The notes beneath the pieces are model-generated. The model saw only the letters and a program-made list of their open reading frames with translations. It ran no database searches and was not told where the DNA came from. 64,000 nucleotides of DNA from Castor canadensis (lineage: Eukaryota > Chordata > Mammalia > Rodentia > Castoridae). The stretch lies in NCBI RefSeq assembly GCF_047511655.1, contig NC_133386.1, positions 179,511,146 to 179,575,145 of the forward strand, in the 5' to 3' direction. Below are positions 21,934 to 33,800 of the stretch, piece after piece. The translations under genes were made by a program, and so were the position numbers. How positions within the stretch are numbered: position 1 is the stretch's first letter; every line of letters starts with the position of its first letter.

Positions 21934-22712
21934 GTCTTAGTCTATTTTTTCATGACTAGAATGAAATACCTGAGTATGGTTGGCTTTATAAAGACAGGAA
22001 GTTTATTCTGACTCATAGTACTGGAGACCCAAAAATGTTGTGGTTTAAATATGAAATGTCTCCCATGGGCTTACGTGTTGATTGCTTTTCCCCCAGATCA
22101 CGGCACTATTTTGATAGGTTCTGGGAGCTATAGGAGGTGGGACCTAGTTGTAGAAGTTGGTCACTGGAAGGGTGACTTTGAAGGTTATGCCTGATCCCCA
22201 GTCCCTTCCTCTCTATCTGTCTGCTTCCTTTCTACCGTGAGGTGAACAGCCTCCTCTGCTGCTGTGTTGTTCTGCCCAAACACATGGAGACAAACAACCA
22301 TGGACTAAACCCTCTGAAACCATGAGCCAAAATGTATCTTTCCTCCTTTAAGTCATCCTGTTGAGTATGTTGTGTCAGTGAGGCAAAAGTAAGTGAAACA
22401 AAGACCTGGGGCTGTGTCTGGTGGTGCTTCCTGCTGGCAGAATTCCCAAGGTACTGAAGGACATGGCATGGGAAGAAACAGGAAGTGTGCACATGTGCAG
22501 ATCTTCTGATCTCTCCCTCTCTTCAAACAAAGCCTTCAGTGATTCAGTCACGGGAGCTCCACTCTTTTGACCTTACCTAACCCTAATCAACTCTCAAGGT
22601 CTCACCTCCAAACACCGCAGTTAGATCAGGATTCTACTCTCTTTGTACCTCACAATGGAATTAAATTTCGACACATGACCCCTCGAAGGACATTCAAGCA
22701 TCCATAGCAACC
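21934..22712 (-). mobile_element. MaLR-type LTR, reverse, split by another LTR
   Basis: The 5' piece (21934-22033, 'gtcttagtctattttttcat') and the 3' piece (about 22406-22712, ending 'acattcaagcatccatagca') form one reversed LTR interrupted by a forward LTR of about 370 bp. Confidence 0.6.
22034..22405 (+). mobile_element. Nested ORR1/MLT1-like MaLR LTR
   Basis: Starts 'tgttgtggtttaaatatgaa' and contains 'aggaggtgggacctagttg' and 'ccctctgaaaccatgagcc'. It ends near 'gtaagtgaaaca' and sits inside the reversed LTR, so it inserted later. It is related to the LTR at 16207-16600. Confidence 0.65.
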
Positions 22713-22819
22713 TCTGAACTCATTCACAGATCCGATGGCAAGGAGAATCACTATAAAATTACAGAAGACATTGTAGAAAAGCTGGACAATAGATATAAAC
22801 ACAAGGATGCAAATCAAAA

Positions 22820-23190
22820 CCATCCATTTGTCAGAGTTTGTATTCATGGAAAATAAGAACCTTCATGTCCAAAAAGAAACAGATAAATGCGCTACAGTGC
22901 ACAGATACAAGGCAGTACTGACATGGAAATAGCTACAAACATATCAAGTAACAAAAGCAACCAACAGGACAAAATGTGCAATGTGCTATTTATACACATT
23001 TTTAAACTATATTTGTATGCAAAGGTCTAAAGGAATATAAACCACACTGGTCTCCATGGTTACCTCTAGGGAAGGGAGATATGAAAAGAAACTTTTGTTT
23101 TTTACATAAACTATTTTGTAGTATTTGAATTACAATATTTTAAAGATACTGTGTTCTTATGTTAACTTATTTAATTTACTGAAATCACTT
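22820..23190 (+). mobile_element. L1 (L1M-like) 3' UTR fragment
   Basis: Contains 'tccatggttacctctaggga' and then a T-rich stretch ending in 'tgtagtatttgaattacaat', the layout of old L1 3' ends. Confidence 0.5.
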
Positions 23191-23395
23191 AAATATTATG
23201 AAGAGATACTAGGTAAGAAATAGGACTAAGCCAGAGAAAGATTAGAGGGGCCCACCTCTCCCTGGGGCTCTGGGGCAGGAGTTAAGCATTGTTAAACCAC
23301 TGTTAAATTTTGTTAAACCCACTGTTAATATCAATGATGAAACTTTATTTTCAGTATCCATTTTAATATTTATTTTTCCTTTAAATATGCTAGTA

Positions 23396-23960
23396 TGTTG
23401 GGGATTGAGGCTGTTTGGTTCCCTGATTGATAGCTGTTAGACCCTTCCCTGGCCCCCTGACTGCCTTGAGCAAAGGACTGCTAGCCAAACAGCCAACAGG
23501 ACTACCTTCCTGCTAGAACGGGTTGCTTTGAACACTCCACAGATGCCTTGAGGAAGCTACAGGGCTACCCAGCTACTTGCTGCCAAAGCACAACTTTGGC
23601 TCCAGAAGGTACTGTTCGGTGACTGTTTCAAGAAGCATGTACTGGACCTTTTACTATCACAAGCTTCAATAAACTCTAGATGACCCTGCAGCCATTTCCA
23701 CCCAGACCAGAGGAGGAGAGCACTTCTCCTGGTGGCTCAACAGAAGGTTTGTGACTAGTGCAAACACAGTCCTTCATTGGCATAAAGGTCTGCCATGATT
23801 GGTGCAGACACACTGTCACACCCCTTTTCTGACTATATAAGCAGTTTGTTTGGTTCACAAAGTGAACCAACCAGGAGACAACCTCCTGCTGTGCTAACTG
23901 TTCAAGGTTTCTGTTGTGTATTCTATCTTTTCCTACTTTTGATCTTCATCATTATTAGAG
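23396..23960 (+). mobile_element. LTR-like element with TATA box and perfect palindrome
   Basis: A 'tatataa' box at 23834-23840 is followed 11 bp later by the 17-bp perfect palindrome 'ggttcacaaagtgaacc' (23852-23868) and a pyrimidine-rich segment, as expected for a U3/R boundary. It begins around 'tgttggggattgag'. I cannot name the family, and no viral genes follow. Confidence 0.4.
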
Positions 23961-24299
23961 CTGGCTGAGCTGTAACAGGAAGAGGCAGTAGCAGTGGCAG
24001 AAGTGGCCTTGGCAGAGTGGCAGAGTCACTGACAAGGGCTCAGGATTACTAACACTGGAAGAGCTTCTCCTCACCTACCCACCTACCCACAATTCCTATC
24101 TGGGTAGAGCAAAAGAACCCCAACTAGAGACGAGAAAACCATTAAAGGAGGCTGTAGCCATTGCTTAGCTCCCAAGGGTGGTGACTGACATAGGGCTGAA
24201 GGGATAGTGAGAAAGATGTAAACGTATGAGAGATTTAGGGTGCAGACTTGGAACTTTTTACTGAGTGTTTGGGCGGAGGGCAATGCACTCTCACAATAG

Positions 24300-24500
24300 T
24301 GGGGGATCTGGAATTTGGCTGCCAGGACTCAAAGCCCAATTTAGCTAAGAGACATTGGACAAGCTAGTACACATCTCTGTTTGTTTCCTCATGTATAAAG
24401 TAGAAATGATAATATTTTTCCTAGATCATGGAATCTTTGATAATTAATTCACATAAAGTGCTCAGAAGTTTGCTATTGCTCAGTGTGTTGGAATGACTGT
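24300..24500 (+). mobile_element. MIR SINE
   Basis: 'tgtttcctcatgtataaagt' with 'agaaatgataatattttt' and 'cacataaagtgctcag' follow the MIR core and 3' part. Confidence 0.6.
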
Positions 24501-24702
24501 TATTGTTATCATCACCATCATTTCGTCACCACCACTATGATCATTTGGACTAATACTAGGTCCTTAGTCTAGGTGATCAGCTAGGAACAGAGAAAAATAT
24601 AAAACAATTTAAAGCATGTACCAGGACTGATACAGAATAAAAAGGAAGCCAAGAAGAGATCACAGGCTGATTGTTGTGACTAACTAATAGAGTGTATCAG
24701 GA

Positions 24703-24810
24703 AGGAGAGAGGGAGGGAGGGAGGGAGGAGGGAGGAAGGAAAGAAGAGAGGGAAATGAAGAGAGAAGGGAGAGAGGGAAAGGAGGAAGGAGGGAAGGGAA
24801 GAAAAGAAGG
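24703..24810. repeat. GGGA/GGAA-rich simple repeat
   Basis: About 105 bp of almost pure purine built on 'gagggagggagggagg' and 'ggaaggaaag' motifs on the plus strand. Confidence 0.9.
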
Positions 24811-25182
24811 ACTAAAGCTGGCAACTTCATCAGGAGTAAGTTTGAAGGAATTTATATGAATAGCTATACTTTAAAGGAAAAACACTGAGCCTTTTTCCTC
24901 TTTTTAAACTTGTTTTTAAATACACATATAAAATTATATTTACATATAACGTATTATGTATATATTAGTACACCCTTACTTTATTGGATAACATTAAGTG
25001 AAAGCAAAGTTCCCCTGAGCAAACACAGAAACACTGTTTCATTTCTTGACCCAAAGCCCTTTCTGTGCTTCTACAGGCACATGCATCATTAAGTTGAAGA
25101 CTTAATTTATTCAGGTCATACAGAGGCAGAGTAAAAAGTAGATAAAGACCAGAACTCTCTTACACATATACGAACAATTCTT

Positions 25183-25186
<4 letters not shown>

Positions 25187-25238
<52 letters not shown>
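25187..25238. repeat. (CT)26 microsatellite
   Basis: 52 bp of uninterrupted CT dinucleotide. The reverse strand reads as arginine/glutamate-rich frames, which are spurious. Confidence 0.95.
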
Positions 25239-25240
<2 letters not shown>

Positions 25241-25249
25241 CTCTCCTTT

Positions 25250-25565
25250 CAATTGCAAAAATTTTTAACAGCCACTCGGGCTCCTTTTCAATTGCAAATA
25301 TGTGCAAATTGATCCACCACCCTAGCCCAGGGACCATCCAAATACCTCCCCAGTGCCCCCATGGACCATCAGGAACTGCCCAAATCTTTTCCTACTCATT
25401 TCTCCTCCACCGTCCCTGGCAGGGATCACAGGATTCCTTGTGATTCCCTCCTTCACTTATAATAAAGTTCTTTAATACATCCATGTGTTCTGCCTGGATT
25501 CTGCCTGGATTCCTCCATGTGGGACACAAAGAATCTGGGTGTCTCCTTATCAGAGACTACAAAAT
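25250..25565 (+). mobile_element. Possible LTR 3' part
   Basis: An AATAAA at 25461-25466 is followed by a 12-bp tandem duplication 'ttctgcctggat' and a U5-like stretch '...ctgggtgtctccttatcaga'. This resembles the R-U5 portion of an LTR, but 5' boundary and family are unknown. Confidence 0.35.
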
Positions 25566-25579
25566 CCTACAATAATACT

Positions 25580-26010
25580 TTAGTACATTCAGGCTGCCAT
25601 AACAAAATACCTTAGACTGGGTAATTATAAACAATAGAAATTGATTGCTTATAGTTCTGGAAGCCGGGAAGTCCAAGATCAAATTGCCAATAAACGGGCT
25701 GGTTCTTCACAGACAGTGCCTTCTATGTGTCCTCATATTGTGAGGGAAAGCATACTCCCTCAAGTCAGTTCTCGCTCTTTCTTTCTCTGCAGGGTCTCTC
25801 TATATAGCTCAGGCTGATCTTGAACTCAAGACCTTCCTCTTGCCTCAGCCTCCTTACTGGTGTGGTTACAGGCATGTGCCACCATAGCAGCTGTAAGAGC
25901 ACCAATCCCATTCATGAATGCAGAGCCCATGTGACCAAATCACTTCCTTATCACCTCAGGGGTTAGGTTTAAACACACATTTGGAGGCACGCACATTCAC
26001 ACCATAGTAG
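25580..26010 (-). mobile_element. MaLR-type LTR, reverse, with SINE insertion
   Basis: 'cattcaggctgccataacaa', 'ggaagtccaagatcaaat' and 'ttcacaccatagta' mark the reversed LTR. A reversed B1 (25790-25892) divides it. Confidence 0.65.
25790..25892 (-). mobile_element. B1-like SINE, reverse
   Basis: 'cagggtctctctatatagct' to 'gttacaggcatgtgccacca', the reversed 7SL-derived B1. Inserted into the MaLR LTR. Confidence 0.8.
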
Positions 26011-26337
26011 GTAGGCTAGATTCATTGTAGCCCTAGAGGGAAATCCTGGCAGATCCATGACTTTCTGCTTCTGAAATTAAAATGTCCATTGTAACACGTA
26101 ATCTCAACCTTGATTTACTTCTCTTGTCCAGGTGATGACTGCTTCCCAACTTGCCCTTCTCCTTAGCCCCCACTCAAGGTGGTAGACAATCTCTGACTCC
26201 TCTGGGCATATGTTTTAAGAAGGCAAAGTGAGGAAAAGAGAGGAAACGACAAGGAAATGTCTTCAGCGGCACCATACTATAGGCATGATTTGGTCTAGTA
26301 GAGCCAGGTCTGTCATGTGGGCCATTCTGAGGCCACT

Positions 26338-26702
26338 CACAGGTTTCCATTGCTATAACAAGCCCCTGAAGCAATCAGTATCTAAACAGCAAAGGTTTGC
26401 TTTGGTCCACAGATTTAGAGATTGCAGTTTATGATCAGTTGACTCCTTTGCTTTGGGTAAAAAAGCATATCATGACAGGAGCATGTGGTAGAGTAAAACT
26501 GCTCACTTAATGACCTGGAAGCAAAAGAGAGGAAAAGGCTGGGACCCCACTCTCACCTTTGAGGGGATGACTATTGGCCTAAAGTCCTCCCACTTGGGTC
26601 TGCCTCTTAAAGGTTCCATTACCTCCAAATAGTGCCTTGCTGGAGATCAAGCCTTTACTGCAAGAATCTTTGGGGAATATTCTAGATCCAAATTATAGCA
26701 AA
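26338..26702 (-). mobile_element. MaLR-type LTR, reverse
   Basis: 'caggtttccattgctataac', 'tttgctttggtccacagatt' and the end 'tattctagatccaaattata' parallel the LTR at 11203-11578 and appear to be the same subfamily. Confidence 0.6.
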
Positions 26703-26811
26703 GCGCTAATGTTCTTTCCAGTCTGCCAGCATTGACTCTTGCTACGGGAGCTTCCTCAATCTCAGGCAAAAGCCCCCTGGAGCAGGAACAGGACTCAAAA
26801 TTAATCCAGGA

Positions 26812-26813
<2 letters not shown>

Positions 26814-26865
<52 letters not shown>

Positions 26866-26910
26866 CTCTTTTATTTTCTTCTTCTCCTTCTCTCTCTCTC
26901 TCTCTCTCTC
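26814..26910. repeat. Compound CT-rich microsatellite
   Basis: About 47 bp of pure CT, a short T-rich interruption ('ttttattttcttcttctcc'), then about 20 bp more CT. Frames through it are low-complexity only. Confidence 0.95.
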
Positions 26911-27059
26911 AAAAGGGAAGCATTCCAACTTCCTTGGCAAGATCTGCCAATCCAGTAATTCCCTACATGGCCACCTCCACTCTGTTCCACAGGTAGTTGG
27001 AGCTTGTCAGTCCTTTTGTCTCCCATCTGCAACAACTGTATTTTAAGTTCCTCAGAATA

Positions 27060-27205
27060 GGTGTGTGTGTGTGTATATATGTGTGTGGGGTGTGTGGGGG
27101 GGTGTGAGGGGTGTGTGTGTGTGGCAGTACTGGCGTTTGAACTCAGGGTCTCACACTTGCTAGACAGGCGCCCTACCAGTTCAGTCATACCATCAGCCTC
27201 AAAAT
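27060..27205 (-). mobile_element. GT-rich tract and reversed ID-like SINE
   Basis: 27060-27123 is an interrupted GT microsatellite ('gtgtgtgtgtgtatatatgt'). It leads directly into a reversed ID element (27124-27205, 'gcgtttgaactcagggtctc' to 'ccagttcagtcataccatc'). The tract probably grew from the SINE's reversed tail. Confidence 0.75.
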
Positions 27206-28079
27206 AGTCTTGAGGGACGGAGTTAACAACTGCCCTACACAACAAAATCTTTCTCCCCACAAAATTCTCATCACCAATCCTTCCCATTCTACAATCTAAT
27301 CCTTTTAAATATCTTTAATCTGACTGAAAAGCACAAAAGTCATGAAATTTGTAACTATTTTCTGTGTGTATTTTGCAGAAATAGATTGGGTTTTGAAATT
27401 TGGCATCTATGATAGTCTGATGTTCCAATCTTGAAAATTCAATTTTGGTATCTTTTTTCACATAGAAGTTTGTTTTATATGCTTTTTGTTACATAAATGT
27501 TTTCCTTTTTTATCTGCCTTGCAACTTCCGTTTTTAGAATCTAAACTTGTACCTTAAAAACGCTTATTAATAAGCATATGTGGTTTCATTTATCACGGTC
27601 TTGGATGTTAGACACCTAATGACCCCAATTCTTTACATTCACAGAGGGCAAAGATAACCAACTTCCAGCAGGCTAAATTGGACACCACTTGCTTGGCTTG
27701 GTGGACATAGAGGTTTTGTGGTTGCTGTTGCGGTGGTGATGGTGGTTTATCCGCATTTGAATACTTTTACCAACAGCCCCATTTCTCCCATATTGCCACA
27801 CATTCATCCTAACTTCTTTGAACAAGAAAAAAATGGAGTTTGGGAGTTCTCATATATCTTGCACTTCGAACCTCTCATTCTATTTCTTTCCCTATAGGAT
27901 CACTTTTTCTGGCAAATTTAAGATCTTTTAAGGGCAGAAAAGCAAATATCTTGGTATTTTTTCCCTAGCCGGGGTCAAAACCTCCCAGTCAGCTACAATC
28001 TGAAAAAAACCGTGAGCTGATTTAATCACTCCTGGCGCTTTTTGCACCTCCGACCCTTAGAGGGCAATAAAACTCCAGT

Positions 28080-28640
28080 TGGCGGTTTGGCTTCCACTGA
28101 AGACCGCTCCCGACGCGGCCTTACGTAGACGCGCGTCCTTACGTAGACGTTGGGGCGGGGCCTTCCCGTGCGCGGTGACTGGTGGCGGCACTGGCGGCAG
28201 CTGGAGGCGTAATAGTGCGGGTCGTGGCTTTGGAGAAGTTCCGAGGCGGCGGTGGCGCCGGCGACGACTTCGACAGTAGGAGCGGGCCTCGGGCTTGTCG
28301 CTCACTATGCCGACGGTGGAGGAGCTTTACCGCAACTATGGCATTCTAGCCGATGCCACGGAGCAAGTGAGCCAGGTGGGTCCCCGAGCGGCCTGCAGGG
28401 CCCGGCGCTCCGCGGCCTCTGAGACGCTGTCCGCCGCGCTCCCCGGGCCGGGCGGGGGTGCTGCTTTGCCCTGCCGCGCGCGGGAGCTCCCAGCCCATCC
28501 GGGCTATTTGGCCCGGGTGGACACGCCTCTCGGGAATGTAGACCCGGGCATCCCCGGGGAGAGTGTGGGCCCCCGGCTCCCGAGCTCCTGTGTCCTCCTC
28601 GGCCAGTGTTTTCTCATCGTGGCGTTTCCTGACTTTGTCC
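28080..28640 (+). promoter_or_regulatory. API5: API5 CpG-island promoter and 5'UTR
   Basis: GC-rich, CpG-dense block around the first API5 exon. Visible elements are a GC box 'ggggcgggg' at 28152-28160 and two copies of 'ccttacgtagacg' (28119-28131 and 28137-28149) in an 18-bp tandem duplication. No TATA box is evident, as expected for a housekeeping promoter. The region between the GC box and the start codon contains no upstream ATG. The transcription start cannot be fixed from sequence alone. Confidence 0.8.
28307..28375 (+). CDS. API5: API5 coding exon 1 (residues 1-23)
   Basis: Starts MPTVEELYRNYG and ends ...EQVSQ at donor CAG|gtgggt, phase 0. The start is the first ATG downstream of the GC box and its context is 'cactATGc'. 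Confidence 0.98.
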
Positions 28641-30854
28641 CTTCGGGTATAGACTTCTTTTAAGTCTTTCTCGATGGAATTTAGTCCCACAGATTAAGTT
28701 GGAAAGTTTTCCTTAAGAGGTCAAAAATGTCCTTTTTTGGAGGCACAAAGTTGCTATTAACTCAGGGAGAATGCCTGGGAGGCAGAAGCTTGTGAAGAAG
28801 GAGGACCCTTCCATCCAGACTTTGAATGAGAACCGCGCATCAGTCGCAGGAGGCACAGATAAAAAGATTCGTCCTCTCCTGGGATGTGCATTTTAGTGAG
28901 GCAGAACAGTGAGACTTCAGAGAAATCAAGATAGGTTCGATTTTGTTCATAAAAAGTGTTAGAAAGTAACACGAGGCTGTAGAGCGGCAATGGAGAGGGG
29001 GAGGATGCAGCTCCAAATAAGAGTGGTCTGGGAAGGACTCTGTCCATAGAATCCTAATTCATTGTACTATAGTACATTGAACTTGAGCTGATAGGTGGTC
29101 AGGTGGATGTGTTGTTGGGGAAAAGAACCAGGCTCTCCTGGAAGCGATCTTCATTGCTCTAGAAGACCCATTTCTTTTCAGTGCTTAGAACCTTTGATGA
29201 TCCTGCTTACACACCTCATAGAGTAGAAAGTGGAAGATCCTGAAGTCTGATAACATTAGCAGAGACTTGGAAGACCTCTTTGGTCCCTTTTCTTGGATGT
29301 GTGTAATTCAAGTACAACCTTCCTGAGCTGGAGGAAGAAGGGGTTAGGAATTATGTTGGAGCCTTACTGTATGTAGCTTAACCTAGAACTGTGAATGTCC
29401 CAGCTTCAAGAATCAAATGCTTTTCCTTCCCTCTTTATTTCCATGTTAGTACAGAATTTTATTGTTACCAGAAATATGTGCTGATGGTAGATGTGTTTAG
29501 AGTGTGTTAGGTCAGTTGTAAAGGAGGAATTTCCTGTCCTTTTAAGACAAGATGGAAAAAATTCTAGTCAATCATAGTTCGAATTTGTAGTTGTTCCTAG
29601 AAAGAACTAGTGGTGCAGAGACTCTCCATCATGTAATTAGTTTATGATTGAGTTGGGGAAGAGTGTAGCAGATTGTTGTACCTAAATTTGATTTTGTTGC
29701 ACATCACCCAGAGAGGTTGGAGCCAGAATCATGATTCCCAACCAGTTTGTAGCTCTTGTCTGTAATTCCTGCATTTGGAGGCTAAGGCAGGAGAATCAGA
29801 AGTTCGAGGCTAGCCTGAGCTACCGAGGGAGATTCTGACTTTCCTTTCCCCCAAAAAAATTTTTGGTACTTAATTTTACATTATGTATCAAAGAAACCTT
29901 ACAAGTTTAAAAAACTATATCAAATATTGTTAAGGGACTGGCAGTTAGACTGATCTGAGATCTATGTAATGCCTAAGCTTGGATTTCTCCTCTTGGTCTC
30001 CTAACCATTGAAAACATTGGCTCCTCAAGGTGGAAGTGTATGGACTTTACTCACTTGTAGTTCATGAAATATTCTTTTACTAGCTTTATTTTGTGCGATT
30101 AAAGTCAAGTTCACAATGCCTCAAAAATGTGTGAAAGTGTTAACCTACTTTAATTTTCTAAAGGTTTTCTAATTGAGTCTGAGGAAGAAAGTGCTTATAG
30201 TTTGGCTTAGTCTTTCTCTCTTTCTCTTTCTCTTCTCTTTTCTTTTCTTCCTTTTCTGCTTATGTCTACTTGGGTTGAATCCAGGGCCTCTTGACTTTCT
30301 AAACAAGCTGTCTACCACTGAGTTGCATCCTGGCCCCACTATCTCCTACTTGAGAAATATATTTGTTGAAACTACATCCTTCTCTAAAATAATATTGTGT
30401 TTCTTAGAGGCTGCAGACTGGATCCAGACATGGCTTTACTACCACATCATTGACTGTTTATGCATATTGATTGTGTTTTGACAATCACTACTATAATTTT
30501 TTGTGTAGGATATATCTAATGAATGTTGATCAAATTATACTTTAATTGTTACTTAAAAGTATCTTGGGGGTTTCTTTAGAGATCAGCTTTATTAATTAAA
30601 TATTAAAAACACATCCAAATGCTCTTTTAGAAATTCATTAAAAGTATATAAACCCTTTGAGGGAGAAAGAAATCAGTACTATGTATTCTTTGGAATATTT
30701 TGCTGCAATAACAATCCTCCTTGTACTAAGTCACTATCACTCTGGGTTTTTTTTTTTTCCTGTTTTAACAATCATAAGTAAAAACTATTGTACTTTGAGA
30801 TTCTCTCTTTTTTAAAAAATTTTATTTTATCATTTTTACATTTACTTACATGTA

Positions 30855-30889
<35 letters not shown>

Positions 30890-33800
30890 ACGTGTGTTTT
30901 GGCCACACACACACCCCCTAAACCCTTCTACCCTCTTGAGTTTATTTTGCATTATATAAAGGGTAACTAGTCTATTAGTAATAGTTGCTAAATTACTTGA
31001 GGAAACTGATGCCTGCTGGTGGTAGAAACTTTGATTTCTTGTTTAAATATACTGAAATGTATTAAATTTTCAAGGGTCTTTCTGTGGAGCCTGTGTTTCA
31101 GACTTAAATTTTACCTTTGAAGGTCTGACAAGGTTTTCCTTTTTTTTCTTTTGTTAAGTAAATTCTAAGAACCTGAATTTGAATGACTCCAATTGAAGAA
31201 CCTTGGAAATTAGGCAAAGATCATGACTGTAGAGCCAGCAGAACTGTGTTTGGGTCCTATACCTGCTATGTAACTTTTAGCATGGCACTGGACAAATTAT
31301 TTCACTTGCATGAACCTCAGTTTTCCCATCAGAAAAAATACAGGTATAATACCTATAGTCAGGCTTGTGGATCCTGGTAGACTTTCAATAATATTCCTAA
31401 TGATTCCTTTTTGTGCGAATTTTTTTCTTGTTTGTTAAAAGCAGCAGCAGTTCATTGAATTGTAAGTAATGTAAGGTGTTTCTTTAAGTGACTTGAAAAA
31501 TAAAAGTTTAAGTTTCAGTTAAAGGAGATTAGATTTTTGATAACTATCACACTGTTCAAAACCAGTTTTGGTTTTTTTTTTTTTTGGTGATGCTGGGGTT
31601 TGAACTCATGATTTCATACTACCACTTGAGCCACACCTCCAGCCCTCAAAACCAGTTTTACGAAGTCTGTTTAAAAGCTCTGAAACAAACCACAGGAATG
31701 TAAAGTAGAAAAATCAGCCATGATTTTTGAGTCTTTGCACTGAAAAATGTATAATTGTAATTAATAACTCCTCAAGACTGATGTTGCATCTGCATTTCGT
31801 GAGGAAGCTAATCATATTTGAAGAAATTTTTGTTAGGAGTTATTCTGTTTAGTATATTAATATCTTGGCATTCTGCTTTATTTTTTTTTCCACTCAACAC
31901 AGTTTTGTCCATAAAAATAATTGTTATAAAATTTGGTAATTCTATAATACATAGGATGTTTATTAGTCATTCCCATCCTTTTTTGTAAGGCAGGATCTGT
32001 CTGTATAGCTCAGGCTGACCTGGAACTCACTGTATCGCTCAGTCTGGCCCTTGAACTCACAATTCTCAATCCTCCTGCCTCTGTCTCGTCTCCAAGTGCT
32101 GGAATTACAAGTATGCACAGTTATTTGCATCTTGAGGGCATGAAGTAAGCTATCTGAAGGTCTTAGAGCATTCCTTATACAGAGTGAACACTGTTGTATC
32201 CACATTTGGTATCAAGATTATAGTTTTTCAGAGTTTTCTTATTTATTGAAAGTTGTGTTCATATGTGCACAGAGAAGATGTATGTGTGGTCTTACTCTGT
32301 ATGTATTACTGTTACTTGCCAGCTTGACCGGTGCCACTTCATACAAGGACTGGCTTGAGGAAACTGTAAGGAGGATTGGGGATTCGTTGAGTCTTCTCAT
32401 TATTGAACATCTGAGAAAGAGCACTTAAGAATTTTTTTTAAAGAAAGCAAATGAATTTTTGGGGAGGAGTATTACTCAGGGTTTTGTGCCTGCTAAACAA
32501 GCATTCTAGTACTTGAAACATGTCTGCAGTCCTGAATAATTATTTAAATATGTGACATTAGAACTGGTGTTAATCCAAAATTGGTTGACTATGTAGAATA
32601 AATTGTTACTTTTTCATATTCTAAAATAGGCAAAATTAACTGTGCTTCCTAACTTTCCTGAACTTGCTTGATTTCCCCCACCTTCTTCAAGATGCTAATT
32701 GGAAACAGGTATTCTTTTTGGGGGGGTATTGACAGAGGGCCTGCCTCAGCCTCTCAAGTGCTGAGATTACAGGCATTTGACATCAGGCCTGGCAACAAGT
32801 ACATTATTATAATTAAGTAAACAACACAATTCTTTGAGAATTGTGCAGTATTCGTTAGTACGTTAAGCACAGCATAGTCACAAGGCTAGAGTTAGTGATC
32901 TCTAGAATGAAGAAGTATTGGCACATTACCTTATTTGCTTTTTCCACTTAAAATTAGAATCATCTTTCCCTCTTCCTCAATTAAAGAAAATGGAGTTGGA
33001 GATAGAAAAGAAATAGAGCAGAAAGATAGGTGTCCAATTTAAGCAGTAAAACTCCAAAAATAAGTATTACTTCTTATGCTTTATCAAAAAAATTTAAAGC
33101 AGACTTGACATATTTGTTAGTTTTCTACTTAGCTTCTTATCCTTTAAAATTGTGTTTCTTTTCTGCTTCATTCTTTCTTTCAGCATAAAGATGCCTATCA
33201 AGTGATATTAGATGGTGTGAAAGGTGGTACCAAGGAAAAACGATTGGCAGCTCAGTTTATTCCGAAATTCTTTAAGCATTTTCCAGAATTGGCTGATTCT
33301 GCTATCAACGCACAGTTAGACCTCTGTGAGGATGAAGATGTGTCAGTAAGTTTATGTTTGGCACCTTTTTAGCAAGCTTTCAAATTTTTCTGTATGTGGG
33401 TAATGTAATCAAAGTAGTAACCATATCAGCCCACAATAAAATATCACAATATGGTTTGACATTGCACCATACTTAGGCTTAAATCTTTTATTTGTGAAAA
33501 ATGCATGTAATTACAAAATGCTTTGTTTTCCTTATCCGTTAACTACTGTTAAAAATGAGTTGTGGCTCACATCTTCCTCCTAGATTATTACTAATATTGT
33601 ATGTGAAATTAGGCTGTTAGTATAGCTTTAAACACCCATCTATGTTTTGCATGGAAGAAAAATAATTTATCACTGTAATGATTACATATGATTACTAAAA
33701 TAAGAAGAAATCATTTCTCCCTGAAATAGAATTAATCATTAACATTTGTGGCTGCTAATACCGTTTTCTTAGAATTTTCCAACTGTTAGCTCCTGGCTTT

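Larger units (their letters stand above)
1..28080. other. Intergenic region upstream of API5
   Basis: I find no intact gene in this 28 kb. Short open frames on both strands are not supported by recognisable protein families and many lie inside repeats. The DNA is a patchwork of old repeats (MIR, L2, L1M, hAT and Tigger transposons, MaLR LTRs) and younger rodent SINEs, listed separately. The one recognisable protein-derived sequence is the LLPH pseudogene. Gaps such as 2600-3500, 7090-8590, 9310-10120 and 27210-28080 hold nothing I can name. Distant enhancers could be present but cannot be recognised from one sequence. Confidence 0.7.
28376..33183 (+). other. API5: API5 intron 1
   Basis: 4.8 kb. 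The first 260 bp remain CpG-rich. Beyond that I see repeats only: a B1 at 29740-29870, a reversed ID at 30255-30336, an L1-like tail with (AC)15 at 30810-30960, a MIR at 31200-31390, and reversed SINEs at 31570-31645, 31985-32120 and 32718-32795. The open frames here lack support. Confidence 0.85.

Noticed and set aside
26647-27287. Arg/Glu-rich and Ser/Leu-rich frames
   Set aside because: They are translations of the CT microsatellite.
28079-28690. Several forward and reverse frames around API5 exon 1, including one continuing past the exon 1 donor
   Set aside because: These are GC-rich shadows. The exon 1 donor CAG|gtgggt and the match to API5 exon 2 show the real splice.
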